Positions 42,770-55,507 of a DNA stretch of 64,000 bases are shown piece after piece. The stretch's first letter is position 1. Each line of letters begins with the position of its first letter. Position numbers and translations under genes: made by a program. The notes beneath the pieces are model-generated. The model did not search any database, was not told the DNA's origin, and was given only the letters and a program-made list of their open reading frames with translations. The stretch spans positions 1,888,770 to 1,952,769 of the forward strand of contig CAJSYZ010000010.1 in the NCBI GenBank assembly GCA_910574455.1, in the 5' to 3' direction. The stretch is from Trichaptum fuscoviolaceum (taxonomy: Eukaryota; Basidiomycota; Agaricomycetes; Hymenochaetales; Trichaptaceae).

Positions 42770-44556
42770 TCAAGCACCACCGAAAACAGTCCAGGCATCC
42801 TCACCTTCGCGGTCAACGTACTGACAATGCAATTGGTTCAGCCATAAAGACTTGAAGACGGGTGTCTCGCAAGCCCGGTAATCGGATCCAAGAAGTTTCT
42901 TGGCGTATTCGGTGGCCGCTGGGAGGTTGTCTAGGCACACCACAGGAAAGGAAATGAGCCACAGGCGTTGATATTGAAGTAACTTAGTGAAATACGCACA
43001 GTGCGGCAACTCAGGGAAGAAGTGGTGGACGACATAGCAATGCGAGACCTGTCAGGCACGCAGTCGGTGAGCACTGAGCAACCGTGACACAACATTGGGC
43101 GGCTGGTAGAGAGAGAATCCGGACTCAGACTCACGTTGTGCAAGAAATACCGTCCCTGCCATCCGAGGAAATCGCGGTCCATCGTCGCGAGTGCGCCGCG
43201 CGCGTATGTCCACTCCGGGCTGCGGTAGTGCGGCAGCGCGGGGTCCGTGTGCTGGAGGAAGACGATCATCATTATCCAGTGCGACATCGCGAGCCAGGGG
43301 ACGCCGTAGATCCTGAAGAGCGGGCCGGCGCCCAGGCGCGCGTTGAGTGTGTAGAGTGTGTAGAGTGTTGTCGCGAGGCCGATGTCGGAGATGAATACTG
43401 CAAGTCGTTGGTTGGGTTGGAAGAGGATCGAGTATGCTGTGTTGCCATTTAAAAGACTGTTCAGAGAGAAAAGGGAGAATGAAGTGACCAGACGTACGAT
43501 CGTAGTGGTTTACCCAGCCTTTGTAGCTTGGCTGGCCCGAGATGTTGAAGAGAAGATATGCATGGAACCCGAAAGCTTGTTGTATGATCAGCTTCAGCAG
43601 CTGAAATATTGGCGTGTCCTCCATTACTTCCGTCCAGCTTAAGCTACCTTCATGATGTTCTTCCCGTTCAGTTTTCGGGCGGTCGCGAACATCAGGAATC
43701 CAACTTGGAATCGAGTGCATAGCTCAACTTCAGGGTTTTTTTACCATAAGAACGATTTAACTTACTGCTCGTCTTTCTCCATATGACTGTTGTACCTGTG
43801 GTGATGCCGGTGTGTGTACTTCCAGTTATAGTACGGAGTGCCCAGAGCGGTATGCAACATCTGCGCGCTCGTCAGCGTGAATCTGTCTGACTCAACTAGA
43901 AACCATCTACTCACATACCCAATCGCGTCACATAGCGGGATTGACGCGGAAAAGGCATGGTGACCGCACTTTCGAACAGAACAAGTGAGCTTCACAGCAG
44001 AACATGCAATAAGAAGTCCTGCACTCACTTCATGAGCAATGACCCAGAGGCCGGTGAGAGTTAACCCTTGAAACCACCAGCTGCCACAAAAAGCAAATAA
44101 GCTTCTCCAGAAAACGTCCAGACATAGGTACAGTACTCACTAAGAGGCCCAGAAGATCGCTCTTAAGCACAAAGCCAAGATGGATTGGGTTGTACGAATC
44201 GCCCGGATGGTGGGATTCTCACTCATCTCGAATACATAGGCCAGGTAGAACAGCGCTGCGCATTGCACTAAGTCTCGCAGTAGGTATACGAACGCCCTTG
44301 AAGTGTTCTTAACGAATAGCTCCGCAGGAACGGCCTGCTTGAGCTGCGAGACAGACCTAGAGTCTCGTTCGGTCAGAGCTTCTGATTCTGAGCCAAGACT
44401 GATATACCGCCTGTGTTTACTTACCATTTCGGAGGCCGAAACACCTTGACCCCAGCGGTGCATTGTCTGCACATCGTGACCGCCAGAAACTATTTTAAAG
44501 CCATTTTCATCCGGGAATTGAGACGCAGGAGACGACCTTCGTAAGAAAGATAGCAA
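42770..44556 (-). CDS. Fatty acid desaturase, delta-12 (oleate) type
   Basis: A multi-exon membrane desaturase. Histidine box 1 is created by splicing (AHE|CGHHAFSASIPLCDAIGY). Box 2 is WKYTHRHHHRYNSHMEKDEQ (exon near 43785-43870). Box 3 reads VSHCYVVHHFFPELPHYN across the exon junctions near 43000-43140. The protein ends with LPAATEYAKKLLGSDYRACETPVFKSLW...VDREGEDAWTVFGGA at 42770. These di-iron ligands and their spacing match fungal delta-12 desaturases, ER enzymes that make linoleate from oleate; a delta-15 or bifunctional enzyme cannot be excluded. The N-terminal region (SVSQLKQAVPAELF...RAFVYLLRDL) is also family-typical. The start is not resolved: the Met at 44556 is the best in frame, but an upstream exon is likely. 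Confidence 0.8.
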
Positions 44557-45118
44557 GGCAAGGAGGCAGATTCAAGTTACTCACCCAGTAAGTCCACCAG
44601 AACGACCGTGGAATAACTTGAATGATTCTGGTGCCGTATGTGTGGTGGATTGACAAGGCCTATCCTCAGAGAGTTGTGAAAAGTCGTCTGCTGGTGTAGT
44701 ACTATCCGCGTGACCAGAACTCCGTGCTCGCACGTTTCATTAAAAGTGCATAGGCGCCGCCGACTTGATCGCAACAATTAGCGTCTGTCGCCACTGGCAG
44801 ACAAAGGAGAGGGGTAGGCAACTCTGATAAAGGTGAAGAAAGATTCAAGACACAGCAGACGCTCACACGAGTTCGTTCGGAGACTTCGGTGTAGCACTAC
44901 TAATGATCATGGTGCAGTGCAGAGCATAACCATCCAAACTGAGCTTGACAATATTAATTACACGTAAGATGATCCTTCTCAAGTTCTGCATGAGAATCGA
45001 AGAGAAGTGTGCAAAATTATGTGGTAGAACCGAGCGCAGATATACTAGGAGAAGGTGATGAACTTATTGGAAGTCTGGTTCGACATGAGAAAAGAGCGTG
45101 AGAATTAACTATTTGTAC
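44557..45118. other. Desaturase upstream region
   Basis: Probably contains the desaturase 5' exon and promoter. A 66-codon minus-strand frame at 44577-44777 could contribute but does not join in phase by any GT-AG pair I tried. Confidence 0.35.
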
Positions 45119-45120
45119 TA

Positions 45121-45750
45121 CAGTGTCGGAAGGCTAAAACCCGCCTCTCGGAACCCCCCTTCAAAACTTTTTTTTCTCCGGCCACAAAAACTTGCCAATG
45201 ACCCTGAAACTGTGTAAATAGCTTCTAATGCATTATATCTTTCATTCTTATTGATTAGATTTGCTTGAATTTAATTCCGAAAAATTTCTCATACCAGGAT
45301 TTTGAAACATGCTACCTAATTTAGTATACAGCCCTTTTAAGAGGTTCCCACGGCTTCGGAATATACGGAAACGATGTCTTTTTGCAAGCCGGACTTCCTG
45401 GTGGAATAGTTTGGCAAGTTTTACCAATTCTATCCGGAATTTATCTTTTTCCCGGTCCACCCGGACACTTTCGTCCGGAAGCCTCAAGCATTAAACCCTA
45501 ATTACAGACTTTCTAGAAAGTCTCGGAAAACAATTCTGTTTGTATTTCCAGTCAATCCAAGGTCAATAGAGACTAAAATTCGACTAAAATTTTTCAATTT
45601 CTTCAAAAAATTTGAAACATGTACCGGAAAATTTTTTATTGCAGAAATCAACGTATCTTCCTTACTTCTATTACAAAAATTTTGAAATCTCAGTCATTGA
45701 CGCAAAATTCCGGCCTGCACCCAGAGGCGGGTTTTGACCTTCCGACACTG
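45121..45750. mobile_element. Tc1/mariner-like miniature inverted-repeat element
   Basis: The first 28 bases (45121-45148, CAGTGTCGGAAGG...) recur inverted at 45723-45750 with two differences. Each end abuts a TA (45119-45120 and 45751-45752), the target duplication of Tc1/mariner elements, and the CAGTG terminus also fits. No transposase frame exists; the 630-bp interior is AT-rich with a CCGG-rich patch (45445-45480). It is therefore non-autonomous. Confidence 0.85.
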
Positions 45751-45884
45751 TAGTCCTTAGGTGAACAAATATATTAACATAATGTTGAGAGCACTGGTAT
45801 AAGCAAATTACATCCACGAAAGAAGTCTGTCAAAGTCAAAAGGAACAATATATCATACAATCAAGAAGTTTGCACTAGTCGTCA

Positions 45885-48168
45885 TCACGATGCGGATTGA
45901 CTGCTCGGACTCCGCGACGCTTCCGAGTCCAAGGGCCCGGCCTTCTTCTCCTGCACACCCCAGTTCTTGTCCGTCGACGTATGGAGCGGGAGGCCCTTCA
46001 TCAGGAGGCACGACAGGAGCGCGAACCCACACACGCCGGCCATGACGCGCCATACGACGTGCAAGCCCGCGGCGAAGGCCTCCTGCACCTGTGCGCGCAC
46101 TGCGGGCCCGAGGTTGAGGCTCGCGAGCTCCGGGATGATCCCGAACGCAAGCGCCGAGTCACCTGCGAACTGGGCTGAGACCGCGTCGGGGAGCTTGTGG
46201 CTGAGTTCGTTTTGCAGGATGGAGCCCCCGATGGTGATGGCCCAGATCTATCGCAGACAGAGATACAAACACAGATATGAAAGAGGGAAAAGACGGTCAG
46301 ATTAGTAGCTGTGTGTTGCACAAACCAAAGGAGTACAGGCAGAAAGCGTATTAATGGCTGCGAGTACTCACCTGACCAAATTGCCTCAAGAACGCAAAGA
46401 ACGCGAGGGCGGGCGCAATGGTCGCGAGCGGCAGAGGCGCAAGGACCGGGAAGTACGTCGCCGAGAACACCAGACCAAATCCAATGCCCGCGAGGAACTC
46501 GTACCCGATGATGTTTCCCATAGGCGTCTGCACGCCCGCCAGCCCGATCAGCACGAGCGCCGGGATCGCCAGCGCCCACCCGGCCCAGAGTTGTGGGCGG
46601 TACCGGCCGGTCTTGGAGACGCTGATGCCGGCGACGATCGACGCGGGCGCCGTGGAGAATGCGAGCGGCAGGAGCACGGTGCCCGACTTCAGCGGGGAGA
46701 ACCCCTTGCAGGCTTGGAAGTAGATGGGAAGGTAGACTATATTTTTTCCGGGTTTAAGTGTACGGAAATTGATAAAGGTGATCTCCGGTACTCACAGACA
46801 AGAGCGGGGAATGGAATCTGGAGCAGGAATGTTTGGATGTACCTGTGTGGATCCAGTCAGAAAAGCTAATTAATATCAAGACATTACTTGCACTTACCCA
46901 CTAAGACTAGTGCGGTTCGATAGGATCTTGAATGGGATCTGTGAAATGTAAGACCCTGAAAGCAGTTCGAGCTTCGAGAAACGCTTACCAAGGGCATCTT
47001 AGCAACCAATCCCTCATATGCAAGGAATCCCAAAAAGCCAATGGCACCGAGGATAAGGGGTGCAAACACTCGAGCTGATGACCAGGGGAAGACTGCACCT
47101 CCCCAAGTGAGGGCGATAGCAACAGAACATGTACTGGCCGTCACAAGGAAGATTCCTCTATGAATAATGCATGAAATTGGTAGTAAAAACAGCTGATCTT
47201 TGAAAGACTTACATCCAGTCCATTCGGGCCATCTTCTTCATGAAGTCACCCTCGGGGCTCTTCATATTCATGAACAGTATTATGACCACAGCTGTCACTC
47301 CTGCGATGGGTAGGTTAAGGACTGTTAAAGTGTTAGAAGCGAGAAGCACTGAGAAACGAAAACATACAGAATAGCCATCGCCATTGTCCTTCCTGAGCTA
47401 AAGCTCCTCCGACAGCTGGCCCTATACCCGCAGCTATACACCATGTACTATCCAGAAGATTCAAGTCAAATAATTGTCAAAAGTGAGGCGAATTCGGCTC
47501 ACACTTGAAGGATCCCGTTGTACGTTCCGCGTTCTTGTAAAGGCACAATATCCGACAACACTATCGTAGAGACGGAGAAGAGTCCCGCACCGCCTGCACC
47601 TTGAATGGCTGGGATAATCCAAAGCTCAACTCTTGCCACTCTTGGTAAGTAGACATACAGAACGCACCTCGGCCTACGATGAGTGTCTCCTGGTTCTGAG
47701 CCGCTCCGCATAGGATACATCCGAGGGAGAATAATATCAAAGAAAATAGTAGTGCCGGTTTTCTACCGAACACCTATGTCTGAGATTCAGCACAGACTTG
47801 CACAAGCAGTCAAGGTACTTACCTGCGCTAAGCCTCCCGTAGTCGGCATGAATGCCGAAGCCGCGATATTGTACACTGAACCCGCCCACACAAGGTCATT
47901 GCCATGAAGGCTATTGATTATCGTCGGTAGAGCAGTGGAAATGCAGCTCTTCGGGCCATTGAGTCGTACGCGAATATCTGAAGCAGCGAAAAGTACGTAC
48001 TGTTTCTAACAACGGCAAGAAATACGCGATGTTTATGACGAGGATCGTCGCCCAGAACCGCGCATCCTTCCGGCCCTGTGGGGGCTTATGTTGTCCTTTC
48101 TCTGTCGGACGAGGCTCAGTGTCGGGAATGACGCGGTCGGTGGACTGGTCGGCGTGCGGCTGTTGCAT
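45885..48168 (-). CDS. Major facilitator superfamily transporter, DHA2-type
   Basis: A multi-exon gene whose joined exons give a 14-helix-type transporter. A hydrophilic head (MQQPHADQSTDRVIPD...) leads to TM1 (FWATILVINIAYFLPLLE) and, across an intron, SCISTALPTIINSLHG. SVYNIAASAFMPTTGGLAQ and the motif VFGRKPALLF between TM2 and TM3 follow, then GAGGAGLFSVSTIVLSDIVPLQERG with the second signature. LFMNMKSPEGDFMKKMARMDWIG is the central loop. Later helices include LSWGG-like TWGGAVFPW, YLPIYFQACKGFSPLKSGTVLLP and GFGLVFSATYFPVLAPL. The tail ends DSEASRSPSSQSAS at 45885. DHA2 members export drugs or toxins or load basic amino acids into vacuoles; the substrate here is unknown. Start at 48168 from the first Met before TM1. 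Confidence 0.85.
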
Positions 48169-49622
48169 GCTTTCGAGCTCCAGAAACTCGGATGACGACT
48201 AGAATGGATAGAAGAGCGTTTAGCATTCCCGGCTCTCTGCGTATTGTATGTGTGGGGACACGAATTGTAGACAGGCGTGGCAGCACATAGCGAGGCACAG
48301 TGCGAGAGTAAACACGCACCATTGAATCGAACGCTGCCAGAAAATAGAACCAAGTAGTACCCGGAGGCCTCCTCCTGAATATTAGGCCAGAAATTGAGTT
48401 GAGTACAGAACACGAAGCGTGCGGATATAAGCCAGGCGTCAGAAGAGAGAATCTGTATCTGTATCTGTACCAAGAATACCACAGCTTGTTTGTGAGATTA
48501 GACGGGATATTAAGCCTGAGAAACGAAGCTGTGGGTGTGTCGGTATCAGACCGGGGAGGATCCTTTCTGTCCGGAGTGTTGCCAACCAGACCTGCGTCAC
48601 ATGTTGTAAAGCATTCATGCTAAAGTGCCCATCGCGGTATCACGCCTCCTGAGTTCTCAATCAGCTTCCATTTGACGAACACTCGTTCCACTGTGTGCGA
48701 TGCAGTGAGCTTCTAAAATTGTATCGCCATCCCCTCAGCGAGAAGCAGTTCATAGAGTTTACCGATTAGTCAATTGTCGACGTAGGAAACGAGATGATGA
48801 ACTGCTGAAGTCAGACTCTAGGGTGGTTCTAATAAGATATTCGTGCTACACTGGTAGAAGGCAATTATCGAACGGAGCAACGAAAGAAACATATCAGGAT
48901 GATGGCTGGTGAGTGGTGGCGAGCCTGAGGTGTTGCACTCACCTTTTTTCTTGATGTCGTGGCGTGAGAACTTCAAGTTTAGTGCGCTGAGGCTTTAAAA
49001 TAATTTGTTCATGTTTCACTCCATCCATCCATCCATCCATCCATCCATCCATTTTACTACGATCAGCCATTTTGAGCCACTAATTGTTCTCGTATCTTGT
49101 TTAGTGCTCTCGAAGAACATAAGCTCTAGCCAATGACTCAAATTCTCGCAAGTCCTGTGCTACCATGATAATTACCGGCTCATGATACATCGTCTCGGAG
49201 TCTCGGACAACACCGAGTCACCGACTTCGGGCACTCTTAACAATTGATCCTGTCCTTACTCTTCTAGTAGCGCTTTGTCAAGCTCAAGAACTCGCCGAAG
49301 TTAGATCCGCAATGAGACTGTGAAGCAACTCCGAACAGTTACAAACTCATAAAGTTGTTGTATTGCCGTCCGCAACACTGCCATCTTTTTGGAGAGAAGC
49401 ATATCCGTGCGGTACTTGGGCGTCAAGGTGATCCTCGTGGAGCTTATATCCATCTGGGCGTCGGCCATCAAGTATAGCCTCCTGTTTGCTCGTCGTGCAG
49501 GTTGTTCATCAGATGGCTCATGGAGACAACACACACTCATTAAATGAGCCGCGAACCTGAGCTTGCGCTTCGGTCTTGACTTCCCGCAGCTGACAGTCCA
49601 ACTCCTCAGACGACATACTGTA
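48169..49622. other. Intergenic between divergent genes
   Basis: About 1.45 kb. It contains the CCAT microsatellite at 49021-49052. No gene recognised. Confidence 0.45.
49021..49052 (+). repeat. (CCAT)8 microsatellite
   Basis: Eight uninterrupted copies of a 4-bp unit, likely to vary in length between strains. Confidence 0.95.
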
Positions 49623-51304
49623 ATGAATACGACTCAAGCTGGTTCCGGCTGGGATGATGGACCTACAATACTTCAGCGTGTCGATGTCGCGCGGTACTTA
49701 TCAAGTGAGTTTCAGAAAACATCTCTATCCCTATTTTCAAGTGACTGAAGGTCCTTGAAGTGGCAGCATTCGCCGTGTTACTGTATGATATTTTCTTGAC
49801 ATTCGCAGACGAGGTGCAAGTTATCTGGTCACAAAAACGATTTACTATTCCCAAGCTCGCATATGTCGTTAATCGCTATGGCGCATGCTTGACTTCTTCA
49901 TTATATTTGGCTTGTACGTCCTTTGTCAACGGTGGAGGTTGTTAGATAATGACGACCAAGTTAGTCTTATTGCCTCAAACAACGCATACGAGTGCTTGGG
50001 TGAGTTGCTTGTTACAGAATGAGTGTCGACTCGGAAAAACTAACACCTTTTATTGTATATTTGTTTAGTACAATTCTATTTTACGTACTCAAACTGCTAT
50101 CTAACGGTGTCATATAAAAGGTGTATGCGCACGGGGCTTATTGTACAAAATCTAATAATCCTCACGGATACAATCGGAAACGGTATGTCAAATCGTCAAC
50201 ATTTGGATTAATGATTGAAGACCCACTCCTTCGACAGGCATCATCCTATACGAACTCATCCGGCTCTGGGCTTGTAAGAGGAAGGTTGCTTGGCTTATGG
50301 CATCTGGCTACATGATCATGCATTCCTGCATAATTGTGTCTTTTGTTTTCGTTCTCATTAATACGAAAAGTATGCGCGTTACAAATGCACAATCACTTCC
50401 TACTCGATCTGACTTGTGCTTTTCAGATTCCTTCCAGTTTTTCAGAATTCATGACCTAAATAACGGACCACACGTAGCTCTATGCGTGAACGTGAGTAAC
50501 CCAAGCGTCATGAAAGGGGTGTACATCCCGGGGGTACGTAGCCGGCTTGCAACTAGCACGTCTATATTCTCGCTCATGCATATATTTTCTTTTTTGAAGG
50601 TCGTGCTCGACATCTATTCTTTCGTGCTTCTGCTTACGAACGCGCTCTCGAAACCCCGGTCCATGTCTGAGCGTCTTCTGAGCATACTATGGAGTGACGG
50701 GCTTATTTTCTTCTTAGTGAGTCGACACCGAAATCGTATATCACCTTCGCGATAACTCATCACTCTGGTTCGCCTGCGCCTGATCTTAGACAACGCTTAG
50801 TCAGTGCATTATGTGCATCGTGATAGCGACTGATCACGAAGCTGATCTTTTTTGGCTCGTTAGGCATGCGTGTTCTCTGCTTAGTGCTTATTTCATCTGC
50901 TCCGGTCAGTGATGCGCTTCTTCATTTGCGTCGCTGCACGCTGAATGTCAAACGATCATTGTTTATCTGATGTTACAGGGAGAGATCGCAGCAATGAGTT
51001 TGATGTAAGCCCAGCCAAAGATTCTCATCATGTTTTATTTGTCGCTGATCTTAATCTCACCTCTCCATTTCCCTTTTCTCTTACAACAAACTGCCTGACC
51101 GTGACCTCAAATCCGTGACTTGGACTCAGCTTTGGAAGCATGGTCGTCGCTGTTGCGGTGTCGCGCCTCTTCCTGCGCATGAACGAGTCCCGCAACCCCA
51201 CTTATATGCCATACCACTCGTGCGGTGCGGACAGGGATAGTTTCCTCTCTGATTCGACGGAACTGCAGTGTCGGAACGTGAAGACGCCCATACTAGATGA
51301 CTGA
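49623..51304 (+). CDS. DUF6533-type integral membrane protein
   Basis: Exon 1 (49623-49704) gives MNTTQAGSGW...VDVARYLS and joins in phase to exon 2 at 49761. The result is the DUF6533 signature MAAFAVLLYDIFLTFADEVQVIWSQKRFTIPKLAYVVNRYG: a helix containing LLYDxxLTF, an acidic E-V-x-x-IW segment and the NRYG motif. Later exons carry ELIRLWACKRKVAWLMASGYMIMHSCIIVSFVFVLI and KVVLDIYSFVLLLTNAL...LLSILWSDGLIFFL, both family features. The last exon reads FGSMVVAVAVSRLFLRM...KTPILDD and stops at 51302-51304. Exons around 49930-50130 and 50370-50540 are not fully resolved. Function unknown; the family is common in basidiomycetes and has about seven helices. Confidence 0.7.
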
Positions 51305-52302
51305 ACTATTTTTTCTTTCCTTTTTTTTTTTGCTTCGCATTGTTTCATACATTCAATTTCTCCGCTGTAAGTGTTGTGCCATCGCGTGTTTTTATCTATT
51401 TGCACATAGCCATAGTCCCAAGACCTACATAGTGTATTGCTAGTATTCAAACATCACGGTCTTTATCATTCTGGTTCGGAAGTACGTTTGTACATCATAG
51501 CATATATTATGACTTTCTTCAGTAGTGTTATAGCAGGTAAAAGGAGTCGGGCGGATTAAAACCTATCGTCGTGGTCATATTCACGCATTACTGGAATTAT
51601 CAGACTTGGCTTTCGTACCATTGTGCTTTTTAGGACGTAAAAAGAAGAGGTGCGCCCGACTTGACGAAGAGTCCAAAGGCGCGTCAAGCGTAGCGTGCAA
51701 TCCACGTGATTGCATATTCTAGGTAGGGCCGGTCGTCTCGCGTCGTTAGGAGTCTTCCACTTCATGCCAGTGCCAGTGGCTCCCGACCGTCACTCTGAGT
51801 TTATCTTTACCAGCTCAGCTCAGCCGATGGTTGTTCAGGAATTTGTTTATCGTCCCAGGACCAAGTGAATCGTTTCACCACTTTCTGTGATGCATAACAC
51901 AGAAATCTGTAGCTTCCTGATGACAACTTGAACGGACAAATGTCGAGCTGATTTTCGGATGGTCGCACACGGTTCCCACCAGCACCGGTACTATTAGCGA
52001 TGATACGCCTTCATGTCATTGATCCACATATGCCTGATTGATTTTGTGTTCACTAGACATGAAATCAGTTGGGATGTGAGGATTTATTCCTAGTCACACA
52101 CTGGCATGTATATCCGGGCTTCAGTATGGGACTTACCATGCACGCCAAAGGCATCTTCTTTTCCGCTATTATTACACCCGACTCAGCCACACTGTGACGC
52201 CTCCCGAACCTTGGCTTTTCCCAGCCTAACTCTGGCCTCTCTCTTTCTCTGTGTCTTCTGCATCTTCTCTTCGTCTCTGATACCACCTACCCATCATATT
52301 GC
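51305..52302. other. Intergenic
   Basis: About 1 kb; a pyrimidine-rich tract (52150-52290) precedes the hydrolase start and is a plausible core promoter. No gene seen. Confidence 0.45.
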
Positions 52303-53867
52303 ATGACGACGACGACTCCGATGTCCACAGCACCACAACCAAGTTCCGCTGATCTAGCTTTCGAGCCATTCTCCATTGAGCGGCATGACCTGGTGCGCAA
52401 CCTCAAAATAACGGGCAGGCGGTACGCGCTGCGGACGCAGAAGAAACCTGAGGGCACTGTAGGTGCGCGGCCTGAGCTTGTGCTGTTTCTCGCGCATGGA
52501 GTTGGTCTGCGTGCGTATAAAATCGTGATTTCCCCCCGCTGACTGGCATCCTGCTCACTCCAACTCCACGAATCCCGGATTAGATAAGGAACAATGGGAG
52601 CCGATGCTGAGCGACCTGCAAGCCGCCCAGCTCGGGGACCCGGCCGGGGCGGGGCCGCAGGTCGCTGAAGCGTGGGCGGTGGACTGTCCGAACCATGGGG
52701 AGGGCGGCGTGCTCAACGATGTGGAGTTTCGGGACAAGCCAGGCCTGACGAGTACGTCCTGAACTTGCTCCCTTGTTCTCAGTGTCTCAGATTAATGTTA
52801 ATGTTGGTTGTCTTTATGTTTTGACTAGCTTGTGTTGATTTTGGGCGCTCGATCCTTGCTATCTTGAAGAACGGGCTCGTGAAGGAGGTGGAGTCCAAAC
52901 AGGTGATCCTCGTCGGTCATTCGGCGGGTGCGGTGTCAAGGTTCCGTCTTTTATTTTATTTTCTTCCCTTATATTGTCATTATTGACTTTTTAACTGTAT
53001 TACTTTAGTATCCTTGCCGCGCATTTGTGTCAGAAGATCGGAAGCATGCCCGTCAGTGCTCTAATACTAGTCGAGATGACCTCCCTGCTCGTCCCGACAG
53101 GCGAAGCGGGGAAGATGGAGAGGAAAGGGCTGGTTCTGGAGGGCATGGCCGAGGCGTCGAAGAAGAAGAAGGACAAATGGAGCTCGCGAGCGGACGCGAA
53201 GGCGTGGATGGCGCGCCGTATGCCTTGGAAAGCCTGGGACGCGCGCGCGCTCGACTCATTCGTGGTACGTGTACTATTCATACATCTGATCTCAAAAAGA
53301 AAATGTAAATTAATGTGTGCATATGCTGATGTTTTGTATGTGCTAAAGGCATATGGTTTGCGCGACCTCCCGACGGCGTTCTATCCGGACGACAAGACAG
53401 GCGGTGTGACGCTGTCCTGCTATAAGGTGCACGAATCCGATTCGTTCAGCAACTTCAACGACCCGGTCATGGCAGCCAATTACCTCGTCAACGTCACAAA
53501 GCTCATTCCCGTACATGTCATCTTTGGGCAGAAGAGTCTCTTTCGGTACGCTCTGGCTTATTATCCTGTCTTGCTTATGTGATTGATTTTTTGGGGTGTA
53601 GGCCGTTAGAAGAAGACCTTCAGAGACTGCGGTTGAGTACGGAACAGAGGTTCGCGTCTATCTGCGATATTCCTGGAGCTGGACACCTGGTGAGTAATGT
53701 GTATCCTATGCATGAATATTTCATTTGTTTTCGACTGTTATAAACTTTCTTGTTTTTCTAATGCCGCACAGATACCGCAAGAAATGCCTGCGCTACTCGC
53801 ACAGCACATCCGCGCGCTGTTGGACACACATCAACGTGAACCTTGGACGCTGAGCAGTAAACTCTGA
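52303..53867 (+). CDS. Alpha/beta hydrolase-fold protein
   Basis: Exons 52303-52510, 52584-52751, 52829-52940, 53009-53264, 53349-53545, 53602-53689 and 53772-53867 join in frame. The N-terminal strand LVLFLAHGVGLHKEQWEPML contains the oxyanion-hole HG. The nucleophile elbow is VILVGHSAGAVS (GHSAG). A likely acid lies after the lid in VHVIFGQKSLFRPLEED, and the catalytic His in ICDIPGAGHLIPQEMP. The triad and spacing are right for an active serine hydrolase of the fungal AB-hydrolase-1/6 type; the substrate cannot be told, with esterase, lipase or lactonase all possible. The fourth intron (53265-53348, 84 nt) is stop-free and a multiple of three, so a retained form would insert 28 residues. 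No signal peptide is visible, so it is probably cytosolic. Confidence 0.8.
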
Positions 53868-55507
53868 TCATCCCGGCCCGGGGCCGGTGCGACTCGAAAC
53901 TCATCATGTCCCCTATCGCTATGTCAGTCCTAATCTCACACAATACAAGGACTTTAATCAAGCATTAGGCGTGATTGATGTCGATACTCAGGGGAGCCCC
54001 CGATCTCAAATGCATAGATTGCCTTTCCGAGTCGAATCTAAATCTACATGGTGAACGTGTGGTTTATGGCGTGGCATGAGAGACGGGGATTAGGTGCTTT
54101 TTGCGCTTCACCCGCAAAACCTTAATCACCCGGGCCCTGTTATTTTCATAGTGCTTCGATGTCGCGGACCCGCTCGGCCGTATTATCTGGCCGTCTTCGG
54201 TACATAAATGTACACTATCTTAACGTACAGGCCGTCATCGTGTGCGAACGCGCAGTGCAGTGCACGAGGTGGGGGCCTTCTATGATCAGTGATAGCATTT
54301 GCTGAGAATCGGAGAAGCCGCCAAGTACGCAGCGCCGTGACCGCCAATGGTGATACGGTATATGTATGTATTATAGCATTGCTATGCTGAAGCAGGAATA
54401 AGGGCAAACTCCGACCTTCTTTTTTGTTGGTGTTCTTTGTTCTCAAGGGAGATGAAGAAGACACTGACAATGTTCCGGTGAGAACGGCTCTTGTGTAAAG
54501 AGAAGTATCACTGACATTAAAAAGTTTTTGAGCTTGCTTCGAAATTCATCCATATATGGCTGAGATTGAATGTGTAGATTGCAACTACTTCTGCTACTAA
54601 TACTACTAATACTACAATTGGTAAGTAGTGCTAGTTCTCGCGCTCTCAAGTTAAAGTTAAAGTTATCGGAGTTCTAACTTGGAACATCCCACTGGCACTG
54701 GCAATCGCGCCCGGGTCTCATTTTGATGTCTCTTATTTCACGCACAACGTCTAAAAAGAAGCAACGAAAATGGCTGCTCTCCATAGAGGACCTTTGATAT
54801 AGCTATAACTGAGATGGCCATCATCCGTCGATTTCTATGTTGCGCATGCGCATTGCACAGTCTCCGACTATCCCGAGGTTCGCTGCTTCCGCTTCCTGAT
54901 TTCTACGTCGTGAGCCGTCAAGTATGAGCCGTTGCTTTCCCACATACCCCGCAAGCTACTACTGGCCTATGTACTATAGATGGCTACTTCTGCGCCCTGG
55001 AAGATACTGGAGAAACAAGCTGGCTTGAAGAATGAGAAGCCCAGGGATGTCTGATGGCGATGGCGATCAGAACATGGGCTCGGACAACGAGGCGCCATCT
55101 TTTTTCTTCGGAGATCCGAGCACGACTCATCAGTTAGAACTTCACAGTTCTGGTTCTGTGGGTGACTAAGGCGTCACGACTTACGACTCACGGCTGACTG
55201 CGTGAGTTCAGGAATAGAAGGCGAGAGGGAAGTATGCTAAAGAAAGATTCGGACCTACTGCGATGCACGGTTCGGGAACCTCGCTTTCGTGATACATATC
55301 TGACTTGGTGGCGCATCAATATTACTGTAATCACCAGTGCTGGGCTTGTGTTCGTCCTTGTCACCTGGAGATTCCAGTTGCTCTTGCATCAGCACCGACA
55401 TAATTTGCGCTCTAGCGGTACTGGTTCGGGTCTTATTTTCGTGCTTCATTCAGCATTCATTCAGCATTGGTGATTTTTCCTAGCGTTGTGTCTAAGACTA
55501 CCTCGGG
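53868..55507. other. Intergenic, no gene recognised
   Basis: About 1.6 kb; only weak ORFs. A short CTAATA-rich run near 54590-54615 is noticeable. Nothing else. Confidence 0.45.

Noticed and set aside
45885..46579. Several long overlapping ORFs on both strands (45853-46869)
   Set aside because: They are shadows of the GC-rich last exons of the MFS gene; only the minus frame carrying the transporter helices is supported.
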